Part shown: positions 26,701 to 31,715 of the stretch, one piece after another | How positions within the stretch are numbered: the first letter of the stretch is position 1 | How the letters are laid out: each line of letters starts with the position of its first letter | DNA from: Aradus depressus | Lineage: Eukaryota > Arthropoda > Insecta > Hemiptera > Aradidae | Length of the DNA stretch: 64,000 bases | Assembly (NCBI GenBank): GCA_963662175.1 | Contig: OY759218.1 | Coordinates: 14,846,480-14,910,479 of the forward strand | Direction of reading: 5' to 3' | Program-made: the position numbers and the translations under genes | The notes under the pieces: model-generated | Seen by the model: only the letters and a program-made list of their open reading frames with translations | The model's database searches: none | Told to the model about the DNA's origin: nothing

Positions 26701-29700
26701 TTGCCAAATTGTACTCGCAGTACTGATTACTGTACTTATGACCATATTTTTTTCTTTTGACGATAATTAATTACTTGTAACCATTCTCAAATATATCTGA
26801 AATTAACTAATCAATTATATATAAGAGAAAGATACTTTGGATAATTAATTCAGAAATGAACTTATTGATTAGTTGCTAAAGAATGTTTCAGTGGCCCCGT
26901 AGAAGTAATGTTCATTTGTTTTTTGTTTTAGGAAAGTTCATACTGATGTGACGATATATAGGATAACATGACATATATTTTTGTATAATTGAAATAATTA
27001 ATTGAACAAATAAATAAAACAAGCTTATTTTTTTGAAATATTGTTTATTACTCAAAAAGAATTATACATAAACTTTTTGTGGGATAGACAATATTTCAAA
27101 AAAAGAAGTATGTTTTATATTTATTTATTATAAGTTTCCACTATATGTCCGCGTTTCTCAACTTGAAAGTTGTAATTAATTGAACCGGGTAACTTTAGAT
27201 TGCTTACCTCAGAGGTAGGATGCCTCACCTTGCTTCCAACTGTAGGCTCATCTAACGACTGTGCCACGGCACTGAGTTATTATATCGCTGTAATTTTGGT
27301 TAAATTTGACTGAATTGAGTGAAATAAACCGTCATAATAGTCCTGTTGAACTGTTTCGTTTATTATAAAAAACATGTTTAACAACCAGAAAAATCTTAGT
27401 AAGTTAAAGATGCATAGATAATTATCTATGAGGATTACTCTCTCAATTTCGTATATAGGTTGCACTCATGGAAATTTAGTGAAAAAAATGTTTTTGTGTT
27501 CTGTATTTTAGCATCACAGACGAACTGGAAACAGTATGCGGACTTCTGAGTCCACCGAAGTCACCAAGCCTTCTCACCCCTCCTCGTCATGGTGACCTCC
27601 AACCTGCCCCCTCGATCAACTCTCGGCGGATGAGGCATCACTCGGAGATGTCTAATCCGGAGATGGCTCGGTTCCTGGAGAAGGAACATCTCCGGGATGC
27701 GGAGGACAGTGACTATCACCTCATGGAGGATCTTCTTCAAAGAAGACTCAAACCTTCTCTAGAGCAGGATGAAGAGGCTGCACCAAAACGGCATGCGGTT
27801 TTGTTGGCCTCAGCAACGGAAACAGAAAGATATCAGGTAAACCATCCAGTTAACAGTAACTTGAGAAAACTAGCCTAAATTCTAACTTTCGATAGATCTG
27901 TGTACGAATAGTGTTTGATAAACTAATTTTTCCATTCTATTATGATGGGGAAAAATAAATGTTCTCTCTTTGAAATGGAAGTGAAACGTGAGCATCTTCG
28001 ACATGTGAGAGTTTAAAAATGGCGATATTGCGGCTTCCCTGTACCGAAAAGTACTGGAAATTTATAGAGAAGGCCAGATAAGTGAGAGGCAGTGGGTTAA
28101 CCACATCCGAGGAAGGTCTGTTTGATAGAATATGGCAGGAATTATCTATTACAGTAGAGTCTCGGTAATCCGGCACTATATCGGGATTTGTAGTGTCGGA
28201 TTACCGAAAATGCCGGATTAGTGGAGGTTGGCTTATAAAGTAGACAAAACAGCATCAAAATACATTCTGTATTGCATTTAATTGTTATTATTATGTAGTA
28301 CAGTATATTACGTATGAAATACAGACAGTATTATTAGGTAAATTTACATTACTACATTCGTTTAAAAAAGTGTTCAATGTTCTTTTGAATTGAAAGAAGT
28401 TTTTAACACCTTCTCCTGAATACCAAATCGCCGTTTAAATTTGTCTAGCCAACCAATGCTGGCACGAAAGTCGTCCTTATTCATAATTTTGCAATACAAA
28501 GACTTAGCTTTTTCCATTATTATATCGCCTGAAATCGGTGTGTTCCTTGTTCTTTCTTGCCTAAACCAAGCGTACAGTGCAGCTTCCACTTGGGGAAACT
28601 CGCCAGACTTCAAGGTTTTTCTTCCACTAGATGAGGGAGTGTCCTTACTTTTAAAAAATGACTCGATTTGATCACGTTTCTATTTAATGTCGCGAATGGT
28701 TGCTCGGCCAACATTGAACTCTTTCGACAAATGTGTTAGTTTCTCACCTTTATCTAAACGCTTCAGAATGTCGTATTTTTGATCTAAAGTTAGCGTTACG
28801 TGTTTGCGTTTTTCCGCCATCACACAGCACTGTACACTGGATACTTACTTAAAACAACGTAATAGCGCGACTAGAAAACAGATAAACACGCACACCTGAC
28901 AGCAGACAACAGCACACTGGCGGTTTATTTGTTCTAGCGCACCCTACAAACGCGCCAGCTGACCCGCCGTCCCCTCCCAGTCTGCCGGATTACTGGACGT
29001 GCCGGAGTGGCGCACGGCCGGATTACAGAGACTCCACTGTATTTTTAAAATGTAAACAATTGCGAAAAAGGTCTGTGAACTTGCTCGTTTGAAGTTAACC
29101 TTGGAAGAAAAGCGTCCTTCTGTGGTCAGTGGGCGCAGATTTTTATTCCACCAGATGAGAGCTCATGTTGGGTTGAGAAATTCTAAGTTAGCCCCCATAT
29201 TCTCGGACTTAGCCCCTTCAGCTAATCATCTGTTCCGGAGTCTCCACAACTTTCTAACTGGTCAGTGTTTGAATTCTTTAAAAGAGGTAAAAAAGGAGTA
29301 TTTTTTTTTCGGATCAAAACTCAGAATTTTTTCTGAAAGGGAATTGAAAATTTAGAAGGTGGAAAAATGTTGTGGAAAATACATCATTGATAAAAATTAA
29401 CACAGTAATTAATTTATTATTTTTTATTCCAGAATGCAAAAATCGACATTGCTTATATGACCTGAAGTCCATTCCTTCTTGTGTGTACGAATCTCCTTCC
29501 GTTCCTAGTGGATTAACATATTTTCGTCAATGCTTTTCAGAAGTCAAGACTACTTTATTTATTTTTCTCTTACTATTTACATGGTTCTGTGTTTTATAAG
29601 AGTCTAACATTTTGTGTATGCCATATTTGCCTGCTAATATCCACCAGATTGATCATGCTTTGGCCTTTAATTTATTTATATACTAATGATATTTTTATTT

Positions 29701-29919
29701 TAGGGGCGTTTGAGAAGAGCTAGCGCAATTGAAGGAGATTTCCCGACGCCACATGTCTCAGCAGCCAACACTCCTACAGCCCAAAGTCCTGAGGAATTGT
29801 TATCCCACCTGAGCAGTCCAATAGAATCCATGAATAAGTCTGGATCTTCATCCTCCACCAACTCCCATTTTTCATCGAGTGTCATCTTCAAAAAGGTCCA
29901 AACTGAAGTACAGCTATAA
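2614..29919 (+). CDS. trpm: TRPM-family cation channel gene, 5'-partial, 17 exons
   Basis: This gene codes for a transient receptor potential melastatin channel, a tetrameric plasma-membrane channel for divalent cations in its close relatives. The 17 exons listed separately add up to 3,693 nt, exactly 1,231 codons including the stop, and every exon phase matches its neighbour. Domain order: the C-terminal half of the TRPM homology region (exons 1-6), pre-S1 helices (6-8), S1-S2 (8-9), S3-S4 (10), S5 and pore helix (11), pore loop and S6 (12), TRP box and coiled coil (13-14), then a low-complexity Ser/Pro/Glu-rich tail (14-17). No alpha-kinase or NUDT9-like domain is present, so it resembles the kinase-free arthropod Trpm. 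The N-terminus, with its MHR1 region, is outside the window. Exon numbers here count from the first exon visible. Introns are 340 bp to 2.8 kb and packed with repeats. Confidence 0.93.
2798..3859 (+). repeat. Intron holding two R1 repeat copies
   Basis: Copies of the R1 repeat lie at about 2895-3370 and 3400-3850, both on the plus strand. Diagnostic blocks are cgaagtataggggaag, gagttttcaacggaattt, gtctgtctgtgacc, gaatgtatcgacacgaaattt-like runs, and the end block gattcac.gacgactttt. The second copy ends only about 16 bp before the exon at 3860, so its T-rich end forms the pyrimidine tract of that exon. Confidence 0.75.
3860..3990 (+). CDS. trpm: TRPM exon 2 (homology region)
   Basis: The exon completes the split Gly codon and encodes [27 protein letters not shown] and LEELYNT, strongly conserved across TRPM channels. 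It ends in phase 0 before a gtatta donor. The acceptor atttttcag is preceded by the end of an R1 repeat. Confidence 0.93.
3991..4664 (+). other. Intron with no recognised element
   Basis: AT-rich intron. No repeat family from this window and no coding segment is recognised. The acceptor before 4665 is aaatttcag. Confidence 0.6.
4665..4792 (+). CDS. trpm: TRPM exon 3, followed by a GC donor
   Basis: Encodes [18 protein letters not shown] and ends with LMGGAYR, the Arg codon being split (ag/a) with the next exon. The only in-frame junction that restores the conserved GGAYR-Q-YTR reading places the donor at ag/GCAAGA, a GC-AG intron. The sequence fits the homology region between the ankyrin-like repeats and the pre-S1 helices of TRPM channels. 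Confidence 0.9.
4940..5400 (+). repeat. R1 repeat copy ending at a splice acceptor
   Basis: This copy starts with agctatacgaagtatagggg and runs through the gtctgtgaacacgataactcc block and the gaatgtatcg blocks to tgattcaggaacgactttttttt. It ends about 27 bp before the exon at 5411. A short open stretch at 4999-5211 lies inside it and is probably not a gene. Confidence 0.8.
5411..5603 (+). CDS. trpm: TRPM exon 4 (homology region)
   Basis: After completing the split Arg codon, the exon encodes [19 protein letters not shown], then a Ser/Asn-rich segment and [11 protein letters not shown]. It ends in phase 0 before gtatgt. The segment between RRKFR and FPFNEL is variable among TRPM channels and is short here. 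Confidence 0.92.
5665..6085 (+). repeat. R1 repeat copy
   Basis: Begins with agctatactaagtatagggg and ends with gtacattgccggtgtcttaccgacgattttg. It carries the gaatgtatcgacacgaacttt block. It is moderately diverged and shows no coding capacity. Confidence 0.78.
6394..6650 (-). repeat. SINE-A copy, body only
   Basis: In plus-strand reading the copy starts tgactcatgcccgggcttt, then taccagagcgctcttt, tgtgggagttcc, ggggtaggggtcttt and ggacggcgtgctcaagg. This is the reverse of the SINE body seen complete at 22744. The tRNA-like head is decayed or missing. It lies in the TRPM intron 5604-6944. Confidence 0.75.
6945..7134 (+). CDS. trpm: TRPM exon 5 (homology region)
   Basis: Encodes [19 protein letters not shown], then [20 protein letters not shown], a typical TRPM block of the N-terminal domain, and ends after the first base of a Gly codon (donor ag/gtataa). 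The acceptor is gtcgttgtag. Confidence 0.94.
7759..7857 (+). repeat. SINE-B, short tRNA-derived element with perfect target duplication
   Basis: A 99-bp insertion flanked by a perfect 10-bp duplication, gtcaaatgta, at 7749-7758 and 7858-7867. It contains an A-box-like tggccgtgcgggctagagc, a B box gggttcgaaaccc and a 13-base poly-A tail. This is the structure of a tRNA-head-only SINE moved by a retrotransposon. The intact duplication suggests a recent insertion. It is not a functional tRNA gene because no cloverleaf acceptor stem closes it. Confidence 0.85.
8212..8423 (+). CDS. trpm: TRPM exon 6 (end of homology region, pre-S1)
   Basis: Reads [19 protein letters not shown], then [32 protein letters not shown] and RTRKNTNLK. 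The NWS.TCL.LAV and Q..L.D.WMG.L signatures are characteristic of TRPM channels just before the first membrane segment. Phase 0 at the end, donor aaa/gtatga. Confidence 0.95.
8625..9112 (-). repeat. Two SINE-A copies in the same orientation
   Basis: One body fragment covers about 8625-8775 and a second copy about 8896-9112. Each shows the ggtaggggtctttaacga and cgggacc/gatcatcgctt blocks. The second keeps the tRNA-like head on the minus strand (plus-strand gttgtgaacccacgatcttg through gagctaccggcg). Both are diverged. Confidence 0.7.
9590..9950 (-). pseudogene. Non-LTR retrotransposon fragment with RNase H motif
   Basis: On the minus strand 9912-9818 reads [20 protein letters not shown] and soon stops. 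GNE.AD.LA is the C-terminal signature of the RNase H domain in many LINEs. The flanking GC-richer DNA from about 9590 is probably part of the same decayed element. No reverse transcriptase domain is left. Confidence 0.6.
10345..10527 (+). CDS. trpm: TRPM exon 7 (pre-S1 hydrophobic segment and acidic linker)
   Basis: Starts with [19 protein letters not shown], corresponding to the hydrophobic stretch that follows the WMG.L block in TRPM channels, then an acidic linker rich in Glu and Asp. Acceptor gattgcag, donor gag/gtaact, both phase 0. The linker is longer and more acidic than the core of the family, which is common here. Confidence 0.9.
10659..10931. mobile_element. Non-autonomous DNA element with ATATCGA.GGT termini
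   Basis: Terminal inverted repeats of about 29 bp: left acatatcgatggtgttgagc followed by gaaaagggcc, right the reverse complement with two differences. The 273-bp interior has no ORF. The ends share a layout (TATCGATG, then AAAAGGSCC) with the larger element at 24653-25377, suggesting one superfamily. Confidence 0.75.
11035..11052 (+). repeat. Poly-G tract
   Basis: A run of about 17 G in an A-rich intron. Such homopolymers occur also at 19569-19597 (G) and 36067-36081 and 50022-50047 (C). Lengths are likely to vary between individuals and assemblies. Confidence 0.9.
11410..12325 (+). repeat. R1 repeat, two partial copies
   Basis: A short copy covers about 11410-11540 (gaatgtatcgacatgaaatttta) and a longer one about 11915-12325, ending gtgattcaccaacgattttttt. 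The second ends about 85 bp before the exon at 12410. Between them, about 11540-11910 holds no recognised element. Confidence 0.7.
12410..12628 (+). CDS. trpm: TRPM exon 8 (linker and start of S1)
   Basis: Encodes a Pro/Ser-rich linker and then [21 protein letters not shown], split here as [12 protein letters not shown] and [12 protein letters not shown]; the YTAPIAKFW block marks the entry to S1 in TRPM channels. Acceptor attttgtag, donor tca/gtaagt, phase 0 on both sides. Confidence 0.92.
12629..14253 (+). other. Intron: AT-rich with G-rich patch and a decayed repeat
   Basis: A G-rich patch sits at 13232-13290. A repeat with the block gggagtactttcgatattgctaccatc lies at about 13790-13915 and belongs to the hammerhead-like family of 18690-18740, with its first core base changed (TTGAAGA). 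Nothing coding is seen. Confidence 0.55.
14254..14411 (+). CDS. trpm: TRPM exon 9 (S1 to S2)
   Basis: Starts with [18 protein letters not shown], the S1 helix, followed by an extracellular loop and [20 protein letters not shown], the S2 helix, and ends EPVAI. The split Ser codon (ag/t) joins the next exon. Donor is aag/gtccgt, weaker than the other donors of this gene. Confidence 0.93.
14552..14845 (+). repeat. R1 repeat copy, shortened
   Basis: Starts with agctgtacttagtatatggg and ends gtatattgctggtgattcaccgac. It lacks the middle gtctgtctgtgaac block and is therefore an internally deleted copy. Confidence 0.7.
14885..15192 (-). repeat. SINE-A copy, near full length
   Basis: Plus-strand reading starts actcatgcccgggctttaac and ends in the reversed tRNA-like head ggtttcgaacccgcgatc and catgctaccgaggcgccc. 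Diverged by scattered substitutions. It lies in the intron 14412-15261. Confidence 0.8.
15262..15452 (+). CDS. trpm: TRPM exon 10 (S3 and S4)
   Basis: Reads [19 protein letters not shown], then [12 protein letters not shown] (S3) and [20 protein letters not shown] (S4), ending NKYLG with the Gly codon split. The W.YLR.L.I.GVNKYLG run is diagnostic of TRPM S4. As in other TRPM channels, S4 has few arginines, so it is not a strong voltage sensor. Confidence 0.95.
15690..15930. repeat. Inverted pair of Penelope-associated repeats
   Basis: About 15690-15780 and 15840-15930 are reverse complements (ctcagtatttgagcgttttggaaac against gttttcgaaacgttgtccaaatactcag; agaacctc ends). Each arm has a hammerhead-like block that is damaged: CTGAAAGA with AAAA in one, and loss of the CTGANGA box in the other. 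An intact relative is at 54030-54075. Confidence 0.65.
15955..16110. repeat. Short inverted-repeat unit tgaaatattgtctatt
   Basis: The block ttgaaatattgtctattaca near 15980 is mirrored by gaaatagacaatatttcaaa near 16085. The same bounded unit appears at 13790-13915, 27025-27120 and 45650-45760. No ORF. It probably comes from Penelope-type terminal repeats. Confidence 0.6.
16240..16490. repeat. Penelope-associated repeat with terminal hairpin
   Basis: Begins with attacagcatcacttctccc, contains the antisense of a hammerhead-like motif (CTGATGA present, but CGGAAC instead of CGAAAC), and ends in an inverted repeat around 16390-16490 (gaatcgacctctatat against atatagaagtcgactc). A related copy at 22690-23280 is interrupted by a SINE. 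Confidence 0.6.
16495..16710 (-). repeat. SINE-A copy, body only
   Basis: Plus-strand reading tgactcacgtcggggcctc through taccagagcgctctttcg and ggtagggggtctttaacg. The head is missing beyond about 16710, where another repeat begins. Confidence 0.75.
16863..17044 (+). CDS. trpm: TRPM exon 11 (S5 and pore helix)
   Basis: Reads [20 protein letters not shown], then [16 protein letters not shown] (S5) and KPYFMLYGE (pore helix and start of the selectivity filter). The Glu of YGE is the position known to govern divalent permeation in TRPM6/7-type channels, and it is retained. Acceptor aacttgcag, donor gag/gtaaga. Confidence 0.96.
17185..17415 (+). repeat. GC-rich degenerate tandem repeat
   Basis: Four or more imperfect units built on actagctgtggtgcccaggggtcc separated by gctgcaaagc-like stretches. 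A related block, cctgggcaatgccgggtttt, follows near 17530. The base composition differs sharply from the surrounding AT-rich intron. Confidence 0.65.
18036..18221 (+). CDS. trpm: TRPM exon 12 (pore loop and S6)
   Basis: Starts [13 protein letters not shown], continuing the selectivity filter, with the two pore-loop cysteines (PPCG and EKCQTG) that form a disulfide in TRPM structures. S6 follows: [20 protein letters not shown]. Ends with IAHQ in phase 0 (donor cag/gtaatg). Confidence 0.96.
18650..18740 (-). ncRNA. Hammerhead-ribozyme-like motif with intact core
   Basis: On the minus strand, 18729-18723 is CTGAGGA (core CUGANGA, N being G), followed by one T, a stem GGTA/TACC with four-base loop (18721-18710), GAAA (18709-18706) and the palindrome AGTACT then C. 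Bases next to the core (TTTTGG and CCATGT) could form a short stem I. This matches the type I hammerhead order found in Penelope-like retroelements. The single base between the core and stem II is unusual. Self-cleavage is not shown. Confidence 0.5.
19140..19240 (+). repeat. SINE-A 3' fragment
   Basis: Contains accagagcgacgaaaaaggg, ctctggaagtaggcgatatg and agcccgggcatgat, the distal part of the SINE body on the plus strand. The head and middle are absent. Confidence 0.7.
19569..19710 (+). repeat. Poly-G tract followed by a SINE-A head
   Basis: About 29 G are followed by a tRNA-like head: ggctccggtagttcagaggt (A-box region) and gcaggctcgaagcccggcc (B-box region), then ttagattttgttatctggg. 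The body is absent after about 19710. Confidence 0.75.
20011..20749 (-). mobile_element. Tigger/pogo-type deletion derivative
   Basis: Inverted ends cagtgaagcttcgttaatcc and, reversed, cagtagagcgtcggaaatt lie between TA dinucleotides (20009-20010 and 20750-20751), the target duplication of the Tc1/mariner/pogo superfamily. The interior has many ccggatt blocks. The element is 739 bp and retains only the C-terminal part of a transposase gene (20670-20332). Confidence 0.8.
20332..20670 (-). pseudogene. C-terminal remnant of a Tigger/jerky-like transposase
   Basis: The minus-strand frame is rich in Asp and Glu ([19 protein letters not shown]) and ends [20 protein letters not shown] and RDMAAKKL before a stop, as in the tails of jerky/Tigger transposases. 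The DNA-binding and DDE domains are gone, so it cannot transpose by itself. Confidence 0.75.
20888..21244 (+). CDS. trpm: TRPM exon 13 (TRP box and coiled coil start)
   Basis: Reads [20 protein letters not shown], the TRP helix, then [17 protein letters not shown] helical stretch follows ([20 protein letters not shown]), then a heptad-rich part ([16 protein letters not shown]) that belongs to the tetramerising coiled coil of TRPM channels. 119 codons, phase 0 on both sides. Confidence 0.96.
21310..21425 (+). repeat. R1 repeat, 3' end only
   Basis: Contains aaaaccgtcgattggcttcgg, split here as aaaaccgtcgatt and ggcttcgg, followed by ctggggaagtacatagccgg and gattcaccgac. The remaining intron to 22281 is AT-rich with nothing recognised. 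Confidence 0.75.
22282..22638 (+). CDS. trpm: TRPM exon 14 (coiled coil end and tail)
   Basis: Starts [20 protein letters not shown], which continues the coiled-coil heptads, then [12 protein letters not shown] Ser/Glu/Arg-rich cytosolic tail follows ([26 protein letters not shown]). 119 codons; donor acg/gtacgt. The tail is poorly conserved, and the frame is fixed by both neighbours. Confidence 0.93.
22690..23280. repeat. Penelope-associated repeat split by a SINE
   Basis: The left part (22690-22743) and right part (23094-23280) together match the repeat at 16240-16490. The right part has the block cgtttcgggaagctctccc and a hairpin (tattgagtcgacttctgtat against its reverse near 23255-23272). 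The SINE at 22744-23093 sits between them with target duplications. Confidence 0.7.
22744..23093 (+). repeat. SINE-A, best full-length copy with target duplication
   Basis: A 350-bp insertion flanked by the 8-bp duplication aacaatta (22736-22743 and 23094-23101). The tRNA-like head has ggtagctcagtggtatgc (A box) and gggttcgaaacc (B box). The body follows with acgccgtccttcggatggg, gatggtcccgagcctgta, acccctaccctaggtaaat, ccagagtgacgaaagagcg and agcccgggcatgagtcat. It is the reference copy for the other SINE-A copies in the window. Confidence 0.9.
23985..24165. repeat. Penelope-associated repeat with decayed hammerhead motif
   Basis: Plus-strand reading cctgaagattatatgtat, cactgatgtgggagtgctttcc, gaaacctttg, gagaagacaaaaaataaatg. 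The motif is CTGATGT instead of CTGATGA, so the last core base is lost. Stem II (ggga.../...tttcc) and GAAA are kept. Confidence 0.6.
24653..25377. mobile_element. Non-autonomous DNA element with TATCGATG termini
   Basis: A 725-bp element with near-identical inverted ends: left tatcgatgcgttccaggcaa followed by aaggccctaa, right the mirror image at 25344-25377. The interior repeats aaggccctaacc in both orientations, for example a 20-bp palindrome near 24925-24957. No convincing transposase ORF is present; short ORFs here are by-products. Superfamily unknown. Confidence 0.8.
25436..25716 (+). CDS. trpm: TRPM exon 15 (cytosolic tail)
   Basis: Starts [15 protein letters not shown], then a Pro/Gly stretch ([17 protein letters not shown]) and [17 protein letters not shown], and ends HTEYTS across the split Ser codon. 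Acceptor gattatcag, donor cag/gtataa. The final HTEYTSITDELE reading across the junction matches a conserved TRPM tail element. Confidence 0.9.
25895..25940 (-). ncRNA. Hammerhead-ribozyme-like motif in a Penelope-like element
   Basis: On the minus strand, CTGATGA (25931-25925), one T, a perfect 6-bp stem GAACGC/GCGTTC with loop TTCT (25923-25908), and GAAA (25907-25904). AGCT before the core and AGTT after the presumed cleavage region could pair as stem I, with a 2-bp stem III. All invariant core bases are present. The additional T after the core and the tiny stem III are reservations. Confidence 0.55.
26163..26681 (-). pseudogene. Penelope-like polyprotein C-terminus, GIY-YIG endonuclease
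   Basis: 172 codons open on the minus strand. A Lys-rich connector ([17 protein letters not shown]) is followed by the endonuclease: [18 protein letters not shown] with the Cys pair, then [11 protein letters not shown] and the downstream Glu-containing helix. This GIY-YIG arrangement is typical of canonical Penelope-like retroelements, whose reverse transcriptase would precede it. Here the upstream part is absent, so it is a 5'-truncated fragment. The frame is intact, suggesting a fairly recent insertion. Confidence 0.85.
27025..27120. repeat. Short inverted-repeat unit
   Basis: tttttgaaatattgtttatt near 27031 is mirrored by atagacaatatttcaaaaa near 27084. Same unit as at 15955-16110. Confidence 0.6.
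27512..27836 (+). CDS. trpm: TRPM exon 16 (cytosolic tail)
   Basis: Begins with [19 protein letters not shown] after the split Ser codon. ITDELE is conserved in TRPM tails. A charged region follows with [20 protein letters not shown], and the exon ends TETERYQ. Acceptor ctgtattttag, donor cag/gtaaac, phase 0. Confidence 0.92.
28152..29039 (-). mobile_element. Tigger/pogo-type element, internally deleted, TA duplication
   Basis: An 888-bp element with ends cagtagagtctcggtaatcc and, reversed, cagtggagtctctgtaatcc, both next to TA. It encodes only the N-terminal DNA-binding half of a transposase (28820-28374); the DDE catalytic half has been deleted. It is younger than the mariner remnant it interrupts. 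Confidence 0.88.
28374..28820 (-). pseudogene. CENP-B-like N-terminal half of a Tigger transposase
   Basis: Starts [20 protein letters not shown], then [20 protein letters not shown], the psq-type helix-turn-helix, then an in-frame TAG (28682-28680) and a CENP-B-type second DNA-binding domain: [19 protein letters not shown] and [12 protein letters not shown]. It stops at 28374 where the deletion begins. One stop apart, it could still make a DNA-binding protein from the downstream part, but there is no sign of domestication. Confidence 0.85.
29704..29919 (+). CDS. trpm: TRPM last coding exon
   Basis: Starts [19 protein letters not shown], continues Ser-rich ([14 protein letters not shown]) and ends [12 protein letters not shown] before TAA. 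Acceptor ttattttag. The C-terminal VQL has the hydrophobic-x-hydrophobic pattern of a class II PDZ ligand; this is a pattern only. No kinase domain follows: the sequence downstream is AT-rich and full of stops. Confidence 0.93.
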   Translation, partial: GRLRRASAIEGDFPTPHVSAANTPTAQSPEELLSHLSSPIESMNKSGSSSSTNSHFSSSVIFKKVQTEVQL

Positions 29920-30121
29920 GAATTTATCAACAATCTGTAGATTACTCAGAAAGTACTTGTAAAATGTTAACGTTATGTGTTAAGATTATATGTAAGTAGT
30001 TTTTACGTTAAACTAGTTTTTTAAACGATTTCACTGGTCTGCAAAAAAAATCGCTCCATGTCAAACTGGCGGCTACTTCACTGCATCTCCCATCATTTTA
30101 AAGAAATTGAGGTCCAAATGC

Positions 30122-30154
<33 letters not shown>

Positions 30155-30948
30155 AGTATTAGGAGGTAAATAAAGTATTTAACTTTACCGATTATTTGTT
30201 AACAAGTATATTTAGTCTATCTTCTATCTTGAAGTATTTTACATGTTTTTTAAGGTATTTAGTAAAAAAAAATTGTTTTTGATATCTTTCTTTATAGTCT
30301 TTCTGAAGTCGTTGCATAGACCAACAGATATCGACCAGCATATTTGTGTTCCACTTGCTATATGATTCTGCATATTCAAAATATCCTGAAATCTTTCCCC
30401 ATGTTCGTCTGATACTGTGCCCATGTTATGAGAAAAAAAAATTAAAATGGGAGTTCAGAAAATGAAGTCTTAATGACATGTTGTACATCAGTGCACTGTA
30501 CGAGGCTAGCAGCTCGTCCACAAGTTCATAATTTTTAAATTTTTCAAAAAATGTTCGGAAACAGTTGAGAATGGATCCCATTTTCTCCTTTCAGTATATT
30601 CTCTCCTTTCAGTATCATTACATTTGTTTCGGAAAGTGGCAGCCTTGAGGAGGTCCTTTCTTTGAAGGACAATCTATAAAATGCTACTATTTTAAAATAA
30701 ATTTCACATTAGATTTTTAAAAAACACAATTTTTGGAAAAACGGGTGATCCGTAATTTTGAATGGCAGACTCGGATTTAGCGTTAAAGAAACTATAATAT
30801 GCTACAATTTTTAAATACATTTTAAATTAGATAAATGCTTTCCGCAAAAGGATAATTTGCCTGGTTAAAAAACAGATTTTTTGCAAAAAATGGTGAGTGT
30901 TCCAAACTTATAATTGGAATATTTTGATTCAGCATTAAAAAATCTATA
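29920..30948 (+). other. TRPM 3' UTR and downstream DNA
   Basis: Contains a run of about 31 A at 30122-30152 and a candidate polyadenylation signal aataaa at about 30167. A second aataaa lies at about 31904. The real 3' end cannot be fixed without transcripts. No other coding segment is seen. Confidence 0.5.
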
Positions 30949-31715
30949 CAGGGTGTAACAAGTCGAGAGGGCGATACTTAGAGATCTTATAGTAAACTTA
31001 ATTCTGAACAAAAAAGTTTCTATAAACATAGGTCCGCAAATGCTTTGTTTAAAAGTTATAATCAAAAAACGCTAATACAACACTTATCACTTGAAAGTAA
31101 AGAGTAACTACAATAATTGTTCAAAATGTCTTCCCTGTTGTACACATAATTGACACCTCCGGGCAACTGAATTTATGGCTGTTAGTACCTCTTGTTCCTG
31201 TCCTCTCATTTCGTCACAAGCGCTCTGAATCCGTTCAACCAGTTCTTCCCTAGTGTTTACAGATTGCGAATAAACGCTAGTTTTTAACGCCCCCTAAACG
31301 TAAAAATCCATGGGCGTTAAGTCGGGACTTCTTGCAGGCCCTCTTACTGGTCCAAAGCGTCCGATCCATCTCCTTGGATAATTTCTGTCCATCCAATCAC
31401 GAATGACTCTGCCATTATGTGCTGGGCATCCATCCATTTGAAACTAACTATGCAAAACTGTTTCACAATAAATGAGATTAGTTGCATTGAAATAGAAACC
31501 AACATTCATAAACATGAATGGTATTGAACTTTGAACCCTATTCAGATCCTAAACCCTTATACCAATTGCAGGTATTTCTTTCTTTGCCCTGCAGTTTTTT
31601 GATTATAACTTTTAAACAAAGCATTTGCCGACCTATGTTTATAGGAACTTTTTTGTTCAGAATTAAGTTTACTATAAGATCCCTAAGTATCGCCCTCTCG
31701 ACTTGTTACACCCTG
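30949..31715 (-). mobile_element. DDE DNA transposon derivative with ~115-bp inverted termini
   Basis: The ends (cagggtgtaacaagtcgaga...) are inverted copies about 115 bp long with only a handful of differences, bounded by TA. The minus-strand interior (about 31445-31110) encodes the C-terminal part of a DDE transposase: FQMDGCPAHNGRVIRDWMD, RGPARSPDLTPMDFYV, then one stop, then REELVERIQSACDEM. It is an internally deleted, non-autonomous copy of a Tc1/mariner-related element. Confidence 0.8.

Larger units (their letters stand above)
25777..26760 (-). mobile_element. Penelope-like element, 5'-truncated
   Basis: A GIY-YIG coding segment lies at 26681-26163, with 3' non-coding sequence downstream on the minus strand reaching about 25780. 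That tail contains a hammerhead-like motif at 25936-25895, as in Penelope pseudo-LTRs. The reverse transcriptase is missing, so the copy is dead on arrival. It is inserted in the TRPM intron 25717-27511. Confidence 0.75.
27940..29420 (+). mobile_element. Mariner-like remnant interrupted by a Tigger element
   Basis: The left part, around 27970-28120, gives [11 protein letters not shown] and [17 protein letters not shown] in broken frames, like the helix-turn-helix region of mariner transposases. The right part (29089-29355) reads [20 protein letters not shown] and [12 protein letters not shown], like the mariner C-terminus. The central catalytic domain is missing. The element at 28152-29039 is inserted between the two parts. 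Confidence 0.6.

Noticed and set aside
27185..27265. tRNA-like sequence ctcagaggtaggatgcctc
   Set aside because: No B box in the expected place and no SINE body; probably a decayed fragment or chance.
29920..30948. Alpha-kinase exon after TRPM
   Set aside because: The last exon ends in a clean stop and no kinase motif is found downstream in any frame I could read.
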